A stretch of 43,215 nt of DNA, from NCBI GenBank assembly GCA_050179875.1, contig JBFXES010000007.1:1-43215 (forward strand), written 5' to 3'. This stretch comes from JALOAT01 sp050179875. Lineage in GTDB: Bacteria > Pseudomonadota > Gammaproteobacteria > Thiohalomonadales > Thiohalomonadaceae. This document shows, piece by piece, positions 33,485-43,215 of the stretch; within the stretch, counting starts at the first letter, position 1, and each line of letters opens with the position of its first letter. The notes beneath the pieces are model-generated. The model worked only from the letters and a program-made list of their open reading frames with translations. It made no database searches and had not been told where the DNA came from. The position numbers and the translations under genes were made by a program.

Positions 33485-33688
33485 ACCACGCGGAGGCCGC
33501 GGAGGCGCGGAGATCGCGGAGAGATGGAAAGATGGCTAGCGGTTTTCCGCGGCAAGTCCCCGGCAGGAGCGGCCTCAAGCCGCGATGGCCGCGACATGCT
33601 GGGTTTATCGCGGCCTGAGGCCGCTCCCACAACGCTGACATGGCTCGAATGACTCCGCGTTCTCCGCGCCTCCGCGCACTCCGCGTTA
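33485..33688. repeat. Nested stem-loop repeats inside the efflux operon
   Basis: The outer arms are CGCGGAGGC-periodic: 33485-33522 and its inverse at 33652-33688. Nested inside is a second palindromic element, GGAGCGGCCTCAAGCCGCGAT (33566-33586) and its inverse (33607-33627), with one mismatch in 21. The second element is of a type common in pseudomonad-like genomes. Together they fill the 268-bp gap between the adaptor and pump genes. Confidence 0.75.
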
Positions 33689-33737
33689 TGCCCCGGGGGC
33701 GAGCTTCTCCATGTGGCGGACAGGACATCAATAACTC

Positions 33738-36700
33738 ATGACCCTGCCTGAACTCTCCATACGCCGGCACGTGCTGGCCTACATGCTCAGCGCCGTCATC
33801 GTGCTGTTCGGGCTCATCGCCTACGAGCGCATCGGCATCGATCGCTTCCCGTACGTGGAATTCCCCATGGTGTCGGTCACCACGGTGCAACCCGGCGCCA
33901 GCCCGCAGGTAGTGGACGCGAGCATCACCAGCGTGCTCGAAACCGCGCTCAACAGCGTGCCGGGCATCAACCACATCCAGTCCACCTCGTCGCCCAGCGT
34001 CTCGAACATCGCCATCATCTTCGACCTGTCGAAGGACGTGGACGTGGCCTTCAACGAGGTGCAGGCCAAGGTCAACCAGGTAGTGCGCAACCTGCCCGAC
34101 GACGCGGAGACACCCGTCGTGGCCAAGGTGGACATCGGCGCCGCGCCCATCATGTGGTTGTCGCTCCAGGGCGACCGCACGCCCCAGCAACTGAACCTGT
34201 ATGCCGCCAACATCATCAAGAAGCGCCTGGAGAACATCGACGGCGTGGGCGAGGTGCGCCTGGGCGGCCGGCGTGCACGCACGGTGCGCGTGGAACTGAT
34301 GCTCGATCGCCTGTCCGCCTTCGGCGTGACCACCCAGGACATCATCCAGGCCTTCCAGCAGGAGCACATCCAGATGCCGGGCGGTTTTCTGGTAGGTGCG
34401 CGCACGGAAAACCTGATCAACCTGGACCTGGAATTCCACCAGATCGACGATCTGGAACGGATGGTGGTGGCCTGGCGCGACGGTGCGCCGGTGCAACTGC
34501 GCGACGTCGCCCGGGTAGAGGACAGTGTGGCCGACTTCCGCCAGTTGGCGCGCTACAACGGCGAGCCCACCGTGGGCCTCGGCATCGTCAAGATCAGCAA
34601 CGCCAACACCGTGGCCATCGTGGACAGGGTGAAGGAGGTGATGGAGAAGGAGCTGATCCCCCAGCTGCCCCCGGGCATGCGGCTCACCGTCTCCTCCAAC
34701 CAGGCGACGCTCATCGAAGAGATGGTGTTCGCATTGCAGGAACACCTGCTGCTGGGCACGCTGCTCGCCGCCCTGGTGGTGTGGCTGTTCCTCAAGAACC
34801 TGCGTTCCACGCTGATCATCGCCGTGGCCGTGCCGGTGTCCCTGCTCGGCGCCGTGGCCGCCATGTACTTCGCCGGGTTCACCTTCAACACCATGACCCT
34901 GCTGGCCCTGCTGCTGTTGGTGGGCGTGGTGGTGGACGACGCCATCGTGGTGCTGGAGAACATCTATCGCCACCGTGAGCACCTCGATCCCGATCCCCAC
35001 AGCGCCGCCCTCAACGGCACCAATCAGGTGGTGTTCGCCGTGCTCGCCGCCACCCTCACCCTGGTGTCCATCTTCGCGCCGGTAATCTTCCTCGGCGGCA
35101 TCGTGGGCCGCTTCCTCCAGTCCTTCGCGGTGGTGGTCACCGTGGGCGTGCTCATTTCGCTGTTCGTATCGCTGACGCTCACGCCCATGCTGTGCTCCCG
35201 CTACCTGGAAGTGACGCGCGAACACGGGCGGTTGTACACCTTCCTCGAAAACGCCTTCCGGGGCATGGAGCGGACCTATCGCCGCCTGCTGGAACTGGCG
35301 CTCGATCACCGCTGGCTGGTGGTCGGCATCACCGTCGTCGTGGTGGCCTCCAGCGGTTTCTTCTTCGCCCGCGTGGGCAAGGGCTTCGTGCCCGAAGAGG
35401 ACGAGGGACGCTTCATGGTGGTGTTCCGCACCCCGCTGGGTTCGAGCATCGAGTACACGGACGCACGCCTGAAGGAGGTGGAGCGGGTGCTTGCCGCGCG
35501 ACCGGAAGTGGCGTGCTATTTTGCGGCCATCGGCCTCGGTCAGCAGGGCCAGGTGAACCAGGGCATCTCCTTCGTGACCATGGTTCCGCGCGCCGAGCGC
35601 GACCTCAAGCAGCAGGAACTGCTGCCTCTCATCAGCGCGGAACTGTCCCGAATCCCGGGCCTGCGCGCCTTCGCCACCCAGGTGCCCATCGTCGGCGGCC
35701 AGCGCGGCGAACCGCTGCAATTCGTGTTGCGCGGGCAAAACCTGGAGCGGGTGGCGGAACTCGCCCACGCGCTGCAACAGCGCCTTGCCGCCGAGCCCCG
35801 GCTCGGCCGCGTGGACCTGGACCTGCAACTGGACTTGCCCCAACTGCGCGTGGACGTGGACCGGCTGCGCGCCGCCGCAGCCGGGATTTCCACGCGCGAT
35901 ATCGCGCTCGCAATGAACGTGCTTGCCGGCGGCCTGGACGTGGCCAAGTACAACGACCTGCCGGGCGACGGCGAACGCTATGACGTGCGCCTGAAGGCGG
36001 CCGGCAACGAGATCACCCGCACCGAGGACCTGCAACGCATCTATCTGCGTTCGCAACAGGGCGACATGGTGCGCCTCGACAGCGTGGTCCGCGTGTCACA
36101 GGAACTGGGACCGGCGGTGATCCCGCGCCTCGACCTGCAATATGCCGCGCAGTTCTACGCCACCCCTGCGGTGGCCCTGGGTGAAGCGGTGCAGATCGTG
36201 CAGGACACGGCGCGCGAGATGCTGCCGCTGGGCTACACCATCGTGCTCGCCGGTCAGGCCGAGGAGATGGAGAAGACGGGCGGCTACATGGCCTTCGCCT
36301 TCATCATGGCCATCGTGCTGGTGTACATGGTGCTCGCCAGCCAGTTCAATTCCTTCCTGCAGCCCGCCATCGTCATGATGGCGCAGCCGCTGGCCATCAT
36401 CGGCGGCGTGGCGGCGTTGTGGGCCTCGGGCCACACGCTGAACATCTATTCCATGATCGGCCTGGTGCTGCTCATCGGTCTGGTGGCCAAGAATTCCATC
36501 CTGCTGGTGGACCTCACCAACCAGTTGCGCGCGGAAGGCAAGCCCATCGACGAGGCCCTCAAGGAAGCCTGCCCCATCCGCATGCGCCCCGTGCTCATGA
36601 CCTCGCTCACCGTGATCCTGGCGCTCCTGCCCGCGGCGCTCGGCTACGGCGCCGGCGCCGACAGCAACGGCCCCCTCGCCGTGGCCGTCATCGGCGGCAT

Positions 36701-36788
36701 GGTCAGCTCCACCCTCCTCACCCTGGTGGTGGTCCCTGCCGTGTATTCGCTGATCGAGAACCGGAAGCTGCGGCACAAGAGGCGCTGA
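33738..36788 (+). CDS. RND efflux transporter, HAE1-type
   Basis: This 1016-residue inner-membrane proton antiporter exports hydrophobic or amphiphilic compounds through the adaptor encoded upstream. It has the usual duplicated layout: TM1 at the N terminus (about 12-28), a large periplasmic loop, TM2-6, TM7, a second loop, and TM8-12. Proton-relay residues are present: VVVDDAIVVLEN in TM4 and a lysine in LLIGLVAKNSILLVD in TM10. The end (IENRKLRHKRR) is basic and cytoplasmic. The 268-bp repeat-filled gap to the adaptor gene is unusual for an RND operon. Substrate cannot be predicted from the sequence. Confidence 0.94.
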   Translation: MTLPELSIRRHVLAYMLSAVIVLFGLIAYERIGIDRFPYVEFPMVSVTTVQPGASPQVVDASITSVLETALNSVPGINHIQSTSSPSVSNIAIIFDLSKDVDVAFNEVQAKVNQVVRNLPDDAETPVVAKVDIGAAPIMWLSLQGDRTPQQLNLYAANIIKKRLENIDGVGEVRLGGRRARTVRVELMLDRLSAFGVTTQDIIQAFQQEHIQMPGGFLVGARTENLINLDLEFHQIDDLERMVVAWRDGAPVQLRDVARVEDSVADFRQLARYNGEPTVGLGIVKISNANTVAIVDRVKEVMEKELIPQLPPGMRLTVSSNQATLIEEMVFALQEHLLLGTLLAALVVWLFLKNLRSTLIIAVAVPVSLLGAVAAMYFAGFTFNTMTLLALLLLVGVVVDDAIVVLENIYRHREHLDPDPHSAALNGTNQVVFAVLAATLTLVSIFAPVIFLGGIVGRFLQSFAVVVTVGVLISLFVSLTLTPMLCSRYLEVTREHGRLYTFLENAFRGMERTYRRLLELALDHRWLVVGITVVVVASSGFFFARVGKGFVPEEDEGRFMVVFRTPLGSSIEYTDARLKEVERVLAARPEVACYFAAIGLGQQGQVNQGISFVTMVPRAERDLKQQELLPLISAELSRIPGLRAFATQVPIVGGQRGEPLQFVLRGQNLERVAELAHALQQRLAAEPRLGRVDLDLQLDLPQLRVDVDRLRAAAAGISTRDIALAMNVLAGGLDVAKYNDLPGDGERYDVRLKAAGNEITRTEDLQRIYLRSQQGDMVRLDSVVRVSQELGPAVIPRLDLQYAAQFYATPAVALGEAVQIVQDTAREMLPLGYTIVLAGQAEEMEKTGGYMAFAFIMAIVLVYMVLASQFNSFLQPAIVMMAQPLAIIGGVAALWASGHTLNIYSMIGLVLLIGLVAKNSILLVDLTNQLRAEGKPIDEALKEACPIRMRPVLMTSLTVILALLPAALGYGAGADSNGPLAVAVIGGMVSSTLLTLVVVPAVYSLIENRKLRHKRR

Positions 36789-37105
36789 GAAAAAGCATTT
36801 ACCACGGGGGACACGGGGGGGGAAGCTTTCCCGGCGCCGGGGGTCACGTTGCGAAGCTACGTGGCATCTCCGAACCGCCGAATGTCACGTAGGCGCTGCG
36901 CGCCAACGTGACCTACGACCATTTGCGTTATTTGCGTTCATTCGCGGACTTCCCTCCATTCCGGCCGTAGGTCACGTTGCGAAGCTACGTGACATCTCGA
37001 CCGCGTACCTGCCACGCAGGCGCTGCACGCCAACGTCACGACTCTTCCCCCCGTGTTCCCCGTGTCCTCCGTGTTAAGGCTTTTTCTTTTTGGTTAAGGC
37101 TTTTT
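36787..37105. repeat. Composite repeat island between the pump gene and rsmJ
   Basis: The outer pair is the CACGGGG family: GAGAAAAAGCATTTACCACG start (36787-36822) and its inverse (37045-37105), which includes two direct copies of TTAAGGCTTTTTCTTTT. Inside are two GTCACG palindromic units (36842-36918 and 36967-37040), in the opposite arm order to the 20974 array, and a TTTGCGTTCATTCGCGGACT half-element (36919-36951). The right end overlaps the last codons of rsmJ. Confidence 0.75.
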
Positions 37106-37879
37106 CTTTTCCGCGGTTGAAGGAAACCCCGCCAGCACGTAGACGTCGAAGCGGTGGTTCTTGGTGGGATAGTCGAGGGTAGGCCCACGGCCGGCGAGGA
37201 AGGGGGCGCCCTTGGGGCGCTTGACCACGACGCGGCGGCGGGCGGCGGCGAGCGCGACATCGAGCAATGCGTCGGCATCCTCGTCGGCGCCGATCACCGC
37301 CTGGAAGGCGCGCATCTCCTTTTTCACCAGCGCCGATTTCTCGCGGTGGGGAAACATCGGATCGAGATACACCACGTCGGGCCGTTCCTCTTCCGCCAGG
37401 CCGCGCAGCCACGGGACGGCCTGGGCGTGCACCAGCGTCATGCGCGCCAGGATGGGCGCCGTCTCCGCATCCAGGGCGCCGCGACGCATGCCGTCCGCCA
37501 ACAGTGCCGCGGCCACCGCCGAGCGCTCCACCAGCGTGACCTCGCAACCCAGGCTGGCGAGCACGAAGGCATCGCGGCCAAGCCCGGCAGTGGCATCCAC
37601 CACGCGGGGTGACATGCCAGCCTTCAGGCCGGCGGCCTTGGCGATGGGCTGGCCGCGACCGCCGCCGAAGCGGCGCCGGTGGCCCACTGCGCCCCCCACG
37701 AAATCCACGAAGATCGGCCCGGGCGCATCGGGTCCGCCCTGCCGCAGTTCCAGGCGTTCGCCGGTGAATGCCAGATAGTAGGGATGATCACACCGGTCGC
37801 TCAGGGCGAAACCGAAGCGTTCGGCGATGTCGCGCGCGGCCGCGGCGTGTTCCGGCGAAGCATGCAGGGGGATGTCCAT
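37094..37879 (-). CDS. rsmJ: 16S rRNA m2G1516 methyltransferase
   Basis: This 261-residue enzyme methylates G1516 of 16S rRNA with S-adenosylmethionine. It has the RsmJ/YhiQ pattern: the LVDFVGG-like IFVDFVGGAVGHRRRFGGG segment, the SAM-binding VVDATAGLGRDAFVLASLG, and the catalytic DVVYLDPMFPHREKSALVKK. The length is typical. The last residues (AEKKKP) and the TAA stop are encoded by a dispersed repeat (GAAAAAGCCTTAACC type) that intrudes at 37091-37110, so the original C terminus was probably different. It is monocistronic, converging on the RND gene and divergent from satP. Confidence 0.93.
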   Translation of the reverse strand: MDIPLHASPEHAAAARDIAERFGFALSDRCDHPYYLAFTGERLELRQGGPDAPGPIFVDFVGGAVGHRRRFGGGRGQPIAKAAGLKAGMSPRVVDATAGLGRDAFVLASLGCEVTLVERSAVAAALLADGMRRGALDAETAPILARMTLVHAQAVPWLRGLAEEERPDVVYLDPMFPHREKSALVKKEMRAFQAVIGADEDADALLDVALAAARRRVVVKRPKGAPFLAGRGPTLDYPTKNHRFDVYVLAGFPSTAEKKKP

Positions 37880-37943
37880 GGGGCGCGTATTCTAACCGCG
37901 TCCGGGCAGGGATGGCCCCGTTCGTCAGATCAGCGGACACGTA

Positions 37944-37981
37944 CCGTGAAAATAATCAAGAACCATGATGGTATTTCACGG
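37944..37981 (+). promoter_or_regulatory. Inverted repeat in the satP promoter region
   Basis: The arms CCGTGAAA (37944-37951) and TTTCACGG (37974-37981) flank a 22-nt AT-rich centre, unlike the surrounding high-GC sequence. It lies 49 bp before the satP ATG and could be a regulator site. No sigma-54 match was found here. Confidence 0.3.
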
Positions 37982-38029
37982 GTTCAGCGTCTACGTGTTG
38001 TGCATGAGGGTGTAAAGGAGGCGTGTCTC

Positions 38030-38665
38030 ATGACAGCCGCGCTGAAGGAATCGCCGCAAGGCACCGGCCTGGGTTTCATGAGCATCACCGACACGACGGC
38101 CAATCCGGCGCCGCTCGGCTTGCTGGCCTTCGGACTGACTACGGTGCTGCTCAACATGCACAACGCCGGCTTCTTCGGCCTGGACGCCATGATCATGAGC
38201 ATGGGCATCTTCTACGGCGGCGCTGCCCAGATCATCGCCGGCATCATGGAGTGGCGGAAGAACAACACCTTCGGCACCACGGCCTTCATTTCCTACGGAT
38301 TCTTCTGGCTGTCGCTGTCGGGCATCCTGATGTTCCCGACCCTCGGTCTCAGCGCGGCGCCGGGCCCTGCGGCCATGGCCGCCTACCTGGGCATGTGGGG
38401 ACTGTTCACCGGCGTCATGTTTGTGGCGACGCTGCGGCTCAATCGCGCCCTCCAGGCCGTCTTTGCCACGCTCACGATCCTGTTCTTCCTGCTGGCGCTG
38501 GGTGATCTGCTGGGGAACGCCGCCCTGCGCACCTTCGCCGGATATGAAGGCATGCTGTGCGGTGCGCTCGCGGTGTACGCGGGACTCGCCCAGATGCTCA
38601 ACGAGGTGTACGGTCGCACGATCGCGCCGCTCGGGCTCGTGAAGCCGTCGGCACCGAAGTCCTGA
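38030..38665 (+). CDS. satP: Acetate/succinate uptake protein, GPR1/FUN34/YaaH family
   Basis: This 211-residue inner-membrane protein has about six hydrophobic helices. Its signature NPAPLGLLAFG (residues 24-34) defines the GPR1/FUN34/YaaH family, whose E. coli member SatP carries acetate and succinate. The ATG at 38030 is set by a perfect AAAGGAGG eight bases upstream. A deacetylase-family gene follows ten bases later, and acetyl-CoA synthetase lies just beyond on the opposite strand. The context points to acetate uptake and activation. Confidence 0.9.
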   Translation: MTAALKESPQGTGLGFMSITDTTANPAPLGLLAFGLTTVLLNMHNAGFFGLDAMIMSMGIFYGGAAQIIAGIMEWRKNNTFGTTAFISYGFFWLSLSGILMFPTLGLSAAPGPAAMAAYLGMWGLFTGVMFVATLRLNRALQAVFATLTILFFLLALGDLLGNAALRTFAGYEGMLCGALAVYAGLAQMLNEVYGRTIAPLGLVKPSAPKS

Positions 38666-38675
38666 ACGGCGACGC

Positions 38676-39614
38676 ATGGCCATCGCCTACATCACCCACC
38701 CCGCCTGCAAGCTGCACGAAATGGGCGCGGTGCACCCCGAAAGCCCTGCCCGGCTCGACGCCATCAACGATCAACTGGTCGCCGACGGCACCCTGCCGCT
38801 GCTGAGACATTACGAGGCGCCCGCCGTCACCGACGAACAGATCCTGCGCGTGCACACGGCGGCCTACCTGGAGGCGCTGCGGGCGGCATCACCGCGTCAG
38901 GGCTATCACCGGCTGGATGCGGACACGCTCATGAATCCGTACAGCCTGGAAGCCGCCTACCGCGCCGCGGGCGCCGCCGTGCGCGGCGTGGAACTGGTGA
39001 TGGCGAACGAGGCGGAACGCGCCTTCTGCGCCGTGCGTCCGCCGGGCCATCATGCCCTCGCCGATCGCGCCATGGGGTTTTGCATCTTCAACAACGTCGC
39101 CATCGGCACCGCCCACGCGCTGGCGCGCTTCGGGCTGGAGCGTGTCGCCATCGTGGACTTCGACGTGCACCATGGCAACGGCACCGAAACCAGCTTCCGC
39201 GACGATCCGCGCGTCATGTTGTGCTCGGTGTTCCAGCACTCGCTCTATCCGAACATGCCCATCGACGAGAGCCGCCCGAACATCGTGCACGCCCCGCTCG
39301 GTCCCGGCGCCTACAGCGAGGATTTCCAGCAGGTGGTGAGCGCGCGCGTGTTACCGGCCCTGGATCGCTTTGCCCCCGAATTGATCCTGATGTCCGCCGG
39401 CTTCGACAGCCACTTCGAGGACGACCTCGGGCAGATGAACCTGCTGGAAAGCGATTTTTTCTGGATCACGCGCGAGGTGGTCAGCCTGGCGCGCAAGCAT
39501 TGCGCGGGCCGCATCGTTTCCGTCCTGGAAGGCGGCTATGCCCTGCATGCCCTGGGCCGCAGCGTGGCCGCGCATATCCGCGGCTTGTTGCGCGTCGGCG
39601 GCATGGTGAAATGA
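38676..39614 (+). CDS. Histone deacetylase-family amidohydrolase (AcuC-like candidate)
   Basis: This 312-residue zinc amidohydrolase belongs to the arginase/HDAC fold. The catalytic motifs are RPPGHHA (paired histidines), VDFDVHHGNGT (zinc Asp and His), SAGFDSHFED (zinc Asp) and LEGGYALHAL (Tyr). It lies ten bases downstream of satP and converges on acetyl-CoA synthetase. In Bacillus, AcuC deacetylates and so reactivates AcsA. The Acs here keeps the regulatory lysine, so protein deacetylation of Acs is a reasonable inference. Acetylpolyamine deacetylase is the main alternative. No acetyltransferase gene (pat/acuA) is seen in the window. Confidence 0.88.
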   Translation: MAIAYITHPACKLHEMGAVHPESPARLDAINDQLVADGTLPLLRHYEAPAVTDEQILRVHTAAYLEALRAASPRQGYHRLDADTLMNPYSLEAAYRAAGAAVRGVELVMANEAERAFCAVRPPGHHALADRAMGFCIFNNVAIGTAHALARFGLERVAIVDFDVHHGNGTETSFRDDPRVMLCSVFQHSLYPNMPIDESRPNIVHAPLGPGAYSEDFQQVVSARVLPALDRFAPELILMSAGFDSHFEDDLGQMNLLESDFFWITREVVSLARKHCAGRIVSVLEGGYALHALGRSVAAHIRGLLRVGGMVK

Positions 39615-39627
39615 GGGACGGCGAAGA

Positions 39628-39886
39628 CATCAACACGGGGACACGGGGAAAGAAAATTGGAAGTCGTAGGTCACGTTGGCGCGCAGCGCCTACGTGACAT
39701 CACGCGGCGCACAAACATGTCACGTAGCTTCGCAACGTGACCTACGGCACTGTGGTTCCGCCGTGCATCGCGAAAGACATAAACCACGGGACACGGGGAA
39801 CACGGGGAACACGGGGAAACAGGATTAGATGCGTGAATCGCGGAGGCCAACGGAGGACTTCATCTCTCCGTGGCCTCCGTGGTTCC
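39628..39886. repeat. Repeat island between converging deacetylase and acs genes
   Basis: In order: a CACGGGGACACGGGG tract (39631-39652), a full GTAGGTCACG palindromic unit (39666-39746), an ACCACGGGACACGGGGAACA tract with 9-bp periodicity (39770-39821), and a CGGAGGCC stem-loop (39839-39857 with 39865-39885). No gene is supported in this 281-bp gap. Confidence 0.75.
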
Positions 39887-39895
39887 TCTTCACCA

Positions 39896-41842
<1,947 letters not shown>

Positions 41843-41920
41843 GGGTCATCCCTCGCGTGACGGCGGCATCGTGATAAATAAGGTAGCCCGGTTTGGCGCG
41901 CGGGCCCCGCCGTGCCGGCA

Positions 41921-43195
41921 CTAGGCGAAGAGATAGGAACAGGCGGCCACGGCGGCGATCACGCCCACCACATCGGCAGTGAGGCCCGCCGCAAGCGCAT
42001 GACGCACACGCCGCACCTGGATGGCGCCGAAATACACCGCAAGCACGTAGAAAGTGGTCTCGGTGCTGCCCTGCAGGGTGGAGACCAGGTAGCCCGTGTA
42101 ACTGTCCGGGCCGATGGCCGGGTCGTTGATGATGGAAGCCATCACCCCATAGGCGCCCGAACCGGACAGCGGGCGCAGCAGGGCCATGGGCAGGGCCTCG
42201 GCGGGCAACCCCAGCGCGCCCGTGTAACCGCCGACCCAGCGCACGAAGACGTCCAGCGCCCCGCTCGCCCGCAGCATGGCCACGGCCACCAGGATGGCGA
42301 CCAGATAGGGGATGATGCGCAGCGCTACCTGAAACCCGTCCTTGGCGCCCTCGATGAAGGTCTCGTAGATACGCACGCCCCGCGCCACGCCGAAGGTCAG
42401 AAACCCCAGCATGAGCCCGGGGATGATCCATGGCGCGATGGCGCTGCCGTACAGCACCGTGAGGGGAATCAGGGCGATGAGCGCCGCCAGAGCGAACAAC
42501 GACACCCACAGCGGATATCCCTTCCCCGCCTCGGGCAGCGGCTCAGCGGCAGGCGCCTCGACCGGCGTGTCCGCCACCACCGGCGCGGCCTCGAACGGGA
42601 AGAACCGCCGGTAGGCAAAGGCGGCGATGATCGCCACCGCCGTGGAACAGAAGGTGGCGAACAGGGTGGTGGGCAGAATGGCGGCCGGGTCCGCCGAGCC
42701 CGCCGAGGCGCGCAGGGCGATTACCCCCGTGGGCAGCAAGGTAAGGCTGGAGGTGTTGATGGCCAGGAACAGCACCATGGGATCGGTCGCGGTACCCGGA
42801 CGCGGATTGAGCCGGTTGAGCTCCTGCATGGCGCGGATGCCGAAGGGCGTGGCCGCGTTGCCGAGGCCCAGCACGTTGGCGGAGAAGTTGAGGATCATGG
42901 CGCCCATGGCGGGGTGATCCGCCGGCACCTGCGGAAACAGCCGCACCATGAGCGGCCGGATCAGGCGCGCGATGATGGTGAGCAGCCCGCCCTCTTCCGC
43001 CACCTTCATGAGGCCGAGGAACAGCGCCATCACACCGACCAGACCGATGGCCAGTTCCACCGCGCCGCCCGCCGACTGCACCATGCCCTGCGACAACGCA
43101 TCCATGGGTGAGACGCCTTCACCCGACCACTGCACCTGTCGCCAGGCGGCGGTAAGGAAGGCGATGAGAACCAACGTGAAGAAGATTACGTTCAT
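41921..43195 (-). CDS. Fused SpmA-SpmB (nucleoside-recognition/Gate domain) membrane protein
   Basis: This 424-residue protein joins two Gate domains that are separate genes (spmA and spmB) in Bacillus, where they act in spore core dehydration. Domain one (about 40-200) contains LNFSANVLGLGNAATPFG. A Pro/Ala/Glu-rich linker (about 208-226) follows, and domain two (about 230-424) contains PLSGSGAYGVM and STLQGSTETTFYVLAVYFG. About ten hydrophobic helices are seen. In Gram-negatives its role is unknown; transport of a nucleoside-like or other small solute has been proposed for the family. It is 78 bp from acs on the same strand, starting at the ATG at 43195 near the window edge. Confidence 0.88.
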   Translation of the reverse strand: MNVIFFTLVLIAFLTAAWRQVQWSGEGVSPMDALSQGMVQSAGGAVELAIGLVGVMALFLGLMKVAEEGGLLTIIARLIRPLMVRLFPQVPADHPAMGAMILNFSANVLGLGNAATPFGIRAMQELNRLNPRPGTATDPMVLFLAINTSSLTLLPTGVIALRASAGSADPAAILPTTLFATFCSTAVAIIAAFAYRRFFPFEAAPVVADTPVEAPAAEPLPEAGKGYPLWVSLFALAALIALIPLTVLYGSAIAPWIIPGLMLGFLTFGVARGVRIYETFIEGAKDGFQVALRIIPYLVAILVAVAMLRASGALDVFVRWVGGYTGALGLPAEALPMALLRPLSGSGAYGVMASIINDPAIGPDSYTGYLVSTLQGSTETTFYVLAVYFGAIQVRRVRHALAAGLTADVVGVIAAVAACSYLFA

Positions 43196-43215
43196 GCGGT
43201 GGTGGTTCTTTCAAG

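Noticed and set aside
37880..38029. Sigma-54 promoter before satP
   Set aside because: No GG-N10-GC element with acceptable consensus; only an inverted repeat is seen.

Overview
The window is a high-GC (roughly mid-60s percent), gene-dense chromosomal segment of a gammaproteobacterium. Typical gammaproteobacterial blocks (mfd-csiV, mtiP-hpt-nagZ, rlmD, rsmJ, cysM, aguA-aguB) sit beside a sulfide-oxidation locus whose sulfide:quinone reductase looks very like the Acidithiobacillus ferrooxidans enzyme. A sulfur-oxidising member of the Ectothiorhodospiraceae/Chromatiales-like lineages is the best guess; the species cannot be named from this sequence. I saw no rRNA, tRNA, CRISPR array, prophage or complete insertion sequence.

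Layout. 1-5.4 kb: sfsA, a RelA-type (p)ppGpp enzyme and a YgiQ-type radical SAM protein on the minus strand. 5.4-9.8 kb: a small exported protein, the two-enzyme agmatine-to-putrescine route (aguA, aguB), a divergent DAHP synthase and a Crp-like regulator. 10.1-12.3 kb: a membrane diguanylate cyclase. 12.3-17.4 kb: the sulfur locus. 17.5-22.7 kb: mfd, a five-copy palindromic repeat array, an RRM protein and csiV. 22.8-26.2 kb: a minus-strand operon for purine salvage and murein recycling (CYTH phosphatase, cytoplasmic YkuD enzyme, nagZ, hpt, mtiP). 26.3-31.2 kb: quinone oxidoreductase, cupin, rlmD, exonuclease and cysM. 31.3-36.8 kb: a lone Hpt phosphotransfer protein and a TetR/MFP/RND efflux operon. 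37.1-43.2 kb: rsmJ, acetate uptake (satP), a histone-deacetylase-family amidohydrolase, acetyl-CoA synthetase and a fused SpmA-SpmB membrane protein.

The most interesting unit is 12.3-17.4 kb. A sigma-54 activator has the three-cysteine spacing of the polysulfide sensor FisR. It lies between two near-consensus sigma-54 promoters. One drives sqr. The other drives a 52-residue exported protein ending in cysteine, followed by two tandem rhodanese-like proteins about 89% identical by eye, one periplasmic and one a lipoprotein. TGACA/TGTCA palindromes lie upstream of the small-protein operon and over the fisR promoter. The genes suggest a sulfide-responsive envelope sulfane-sulfur relay with a small-protein component I do not recognise from described systems.

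The second theme is repeats. At least four families of palindromic or 9-bp-periodic elements fill most long spacers. They are nested in each other, sit inside an efflux operon and supply the last codons of rsmJ.
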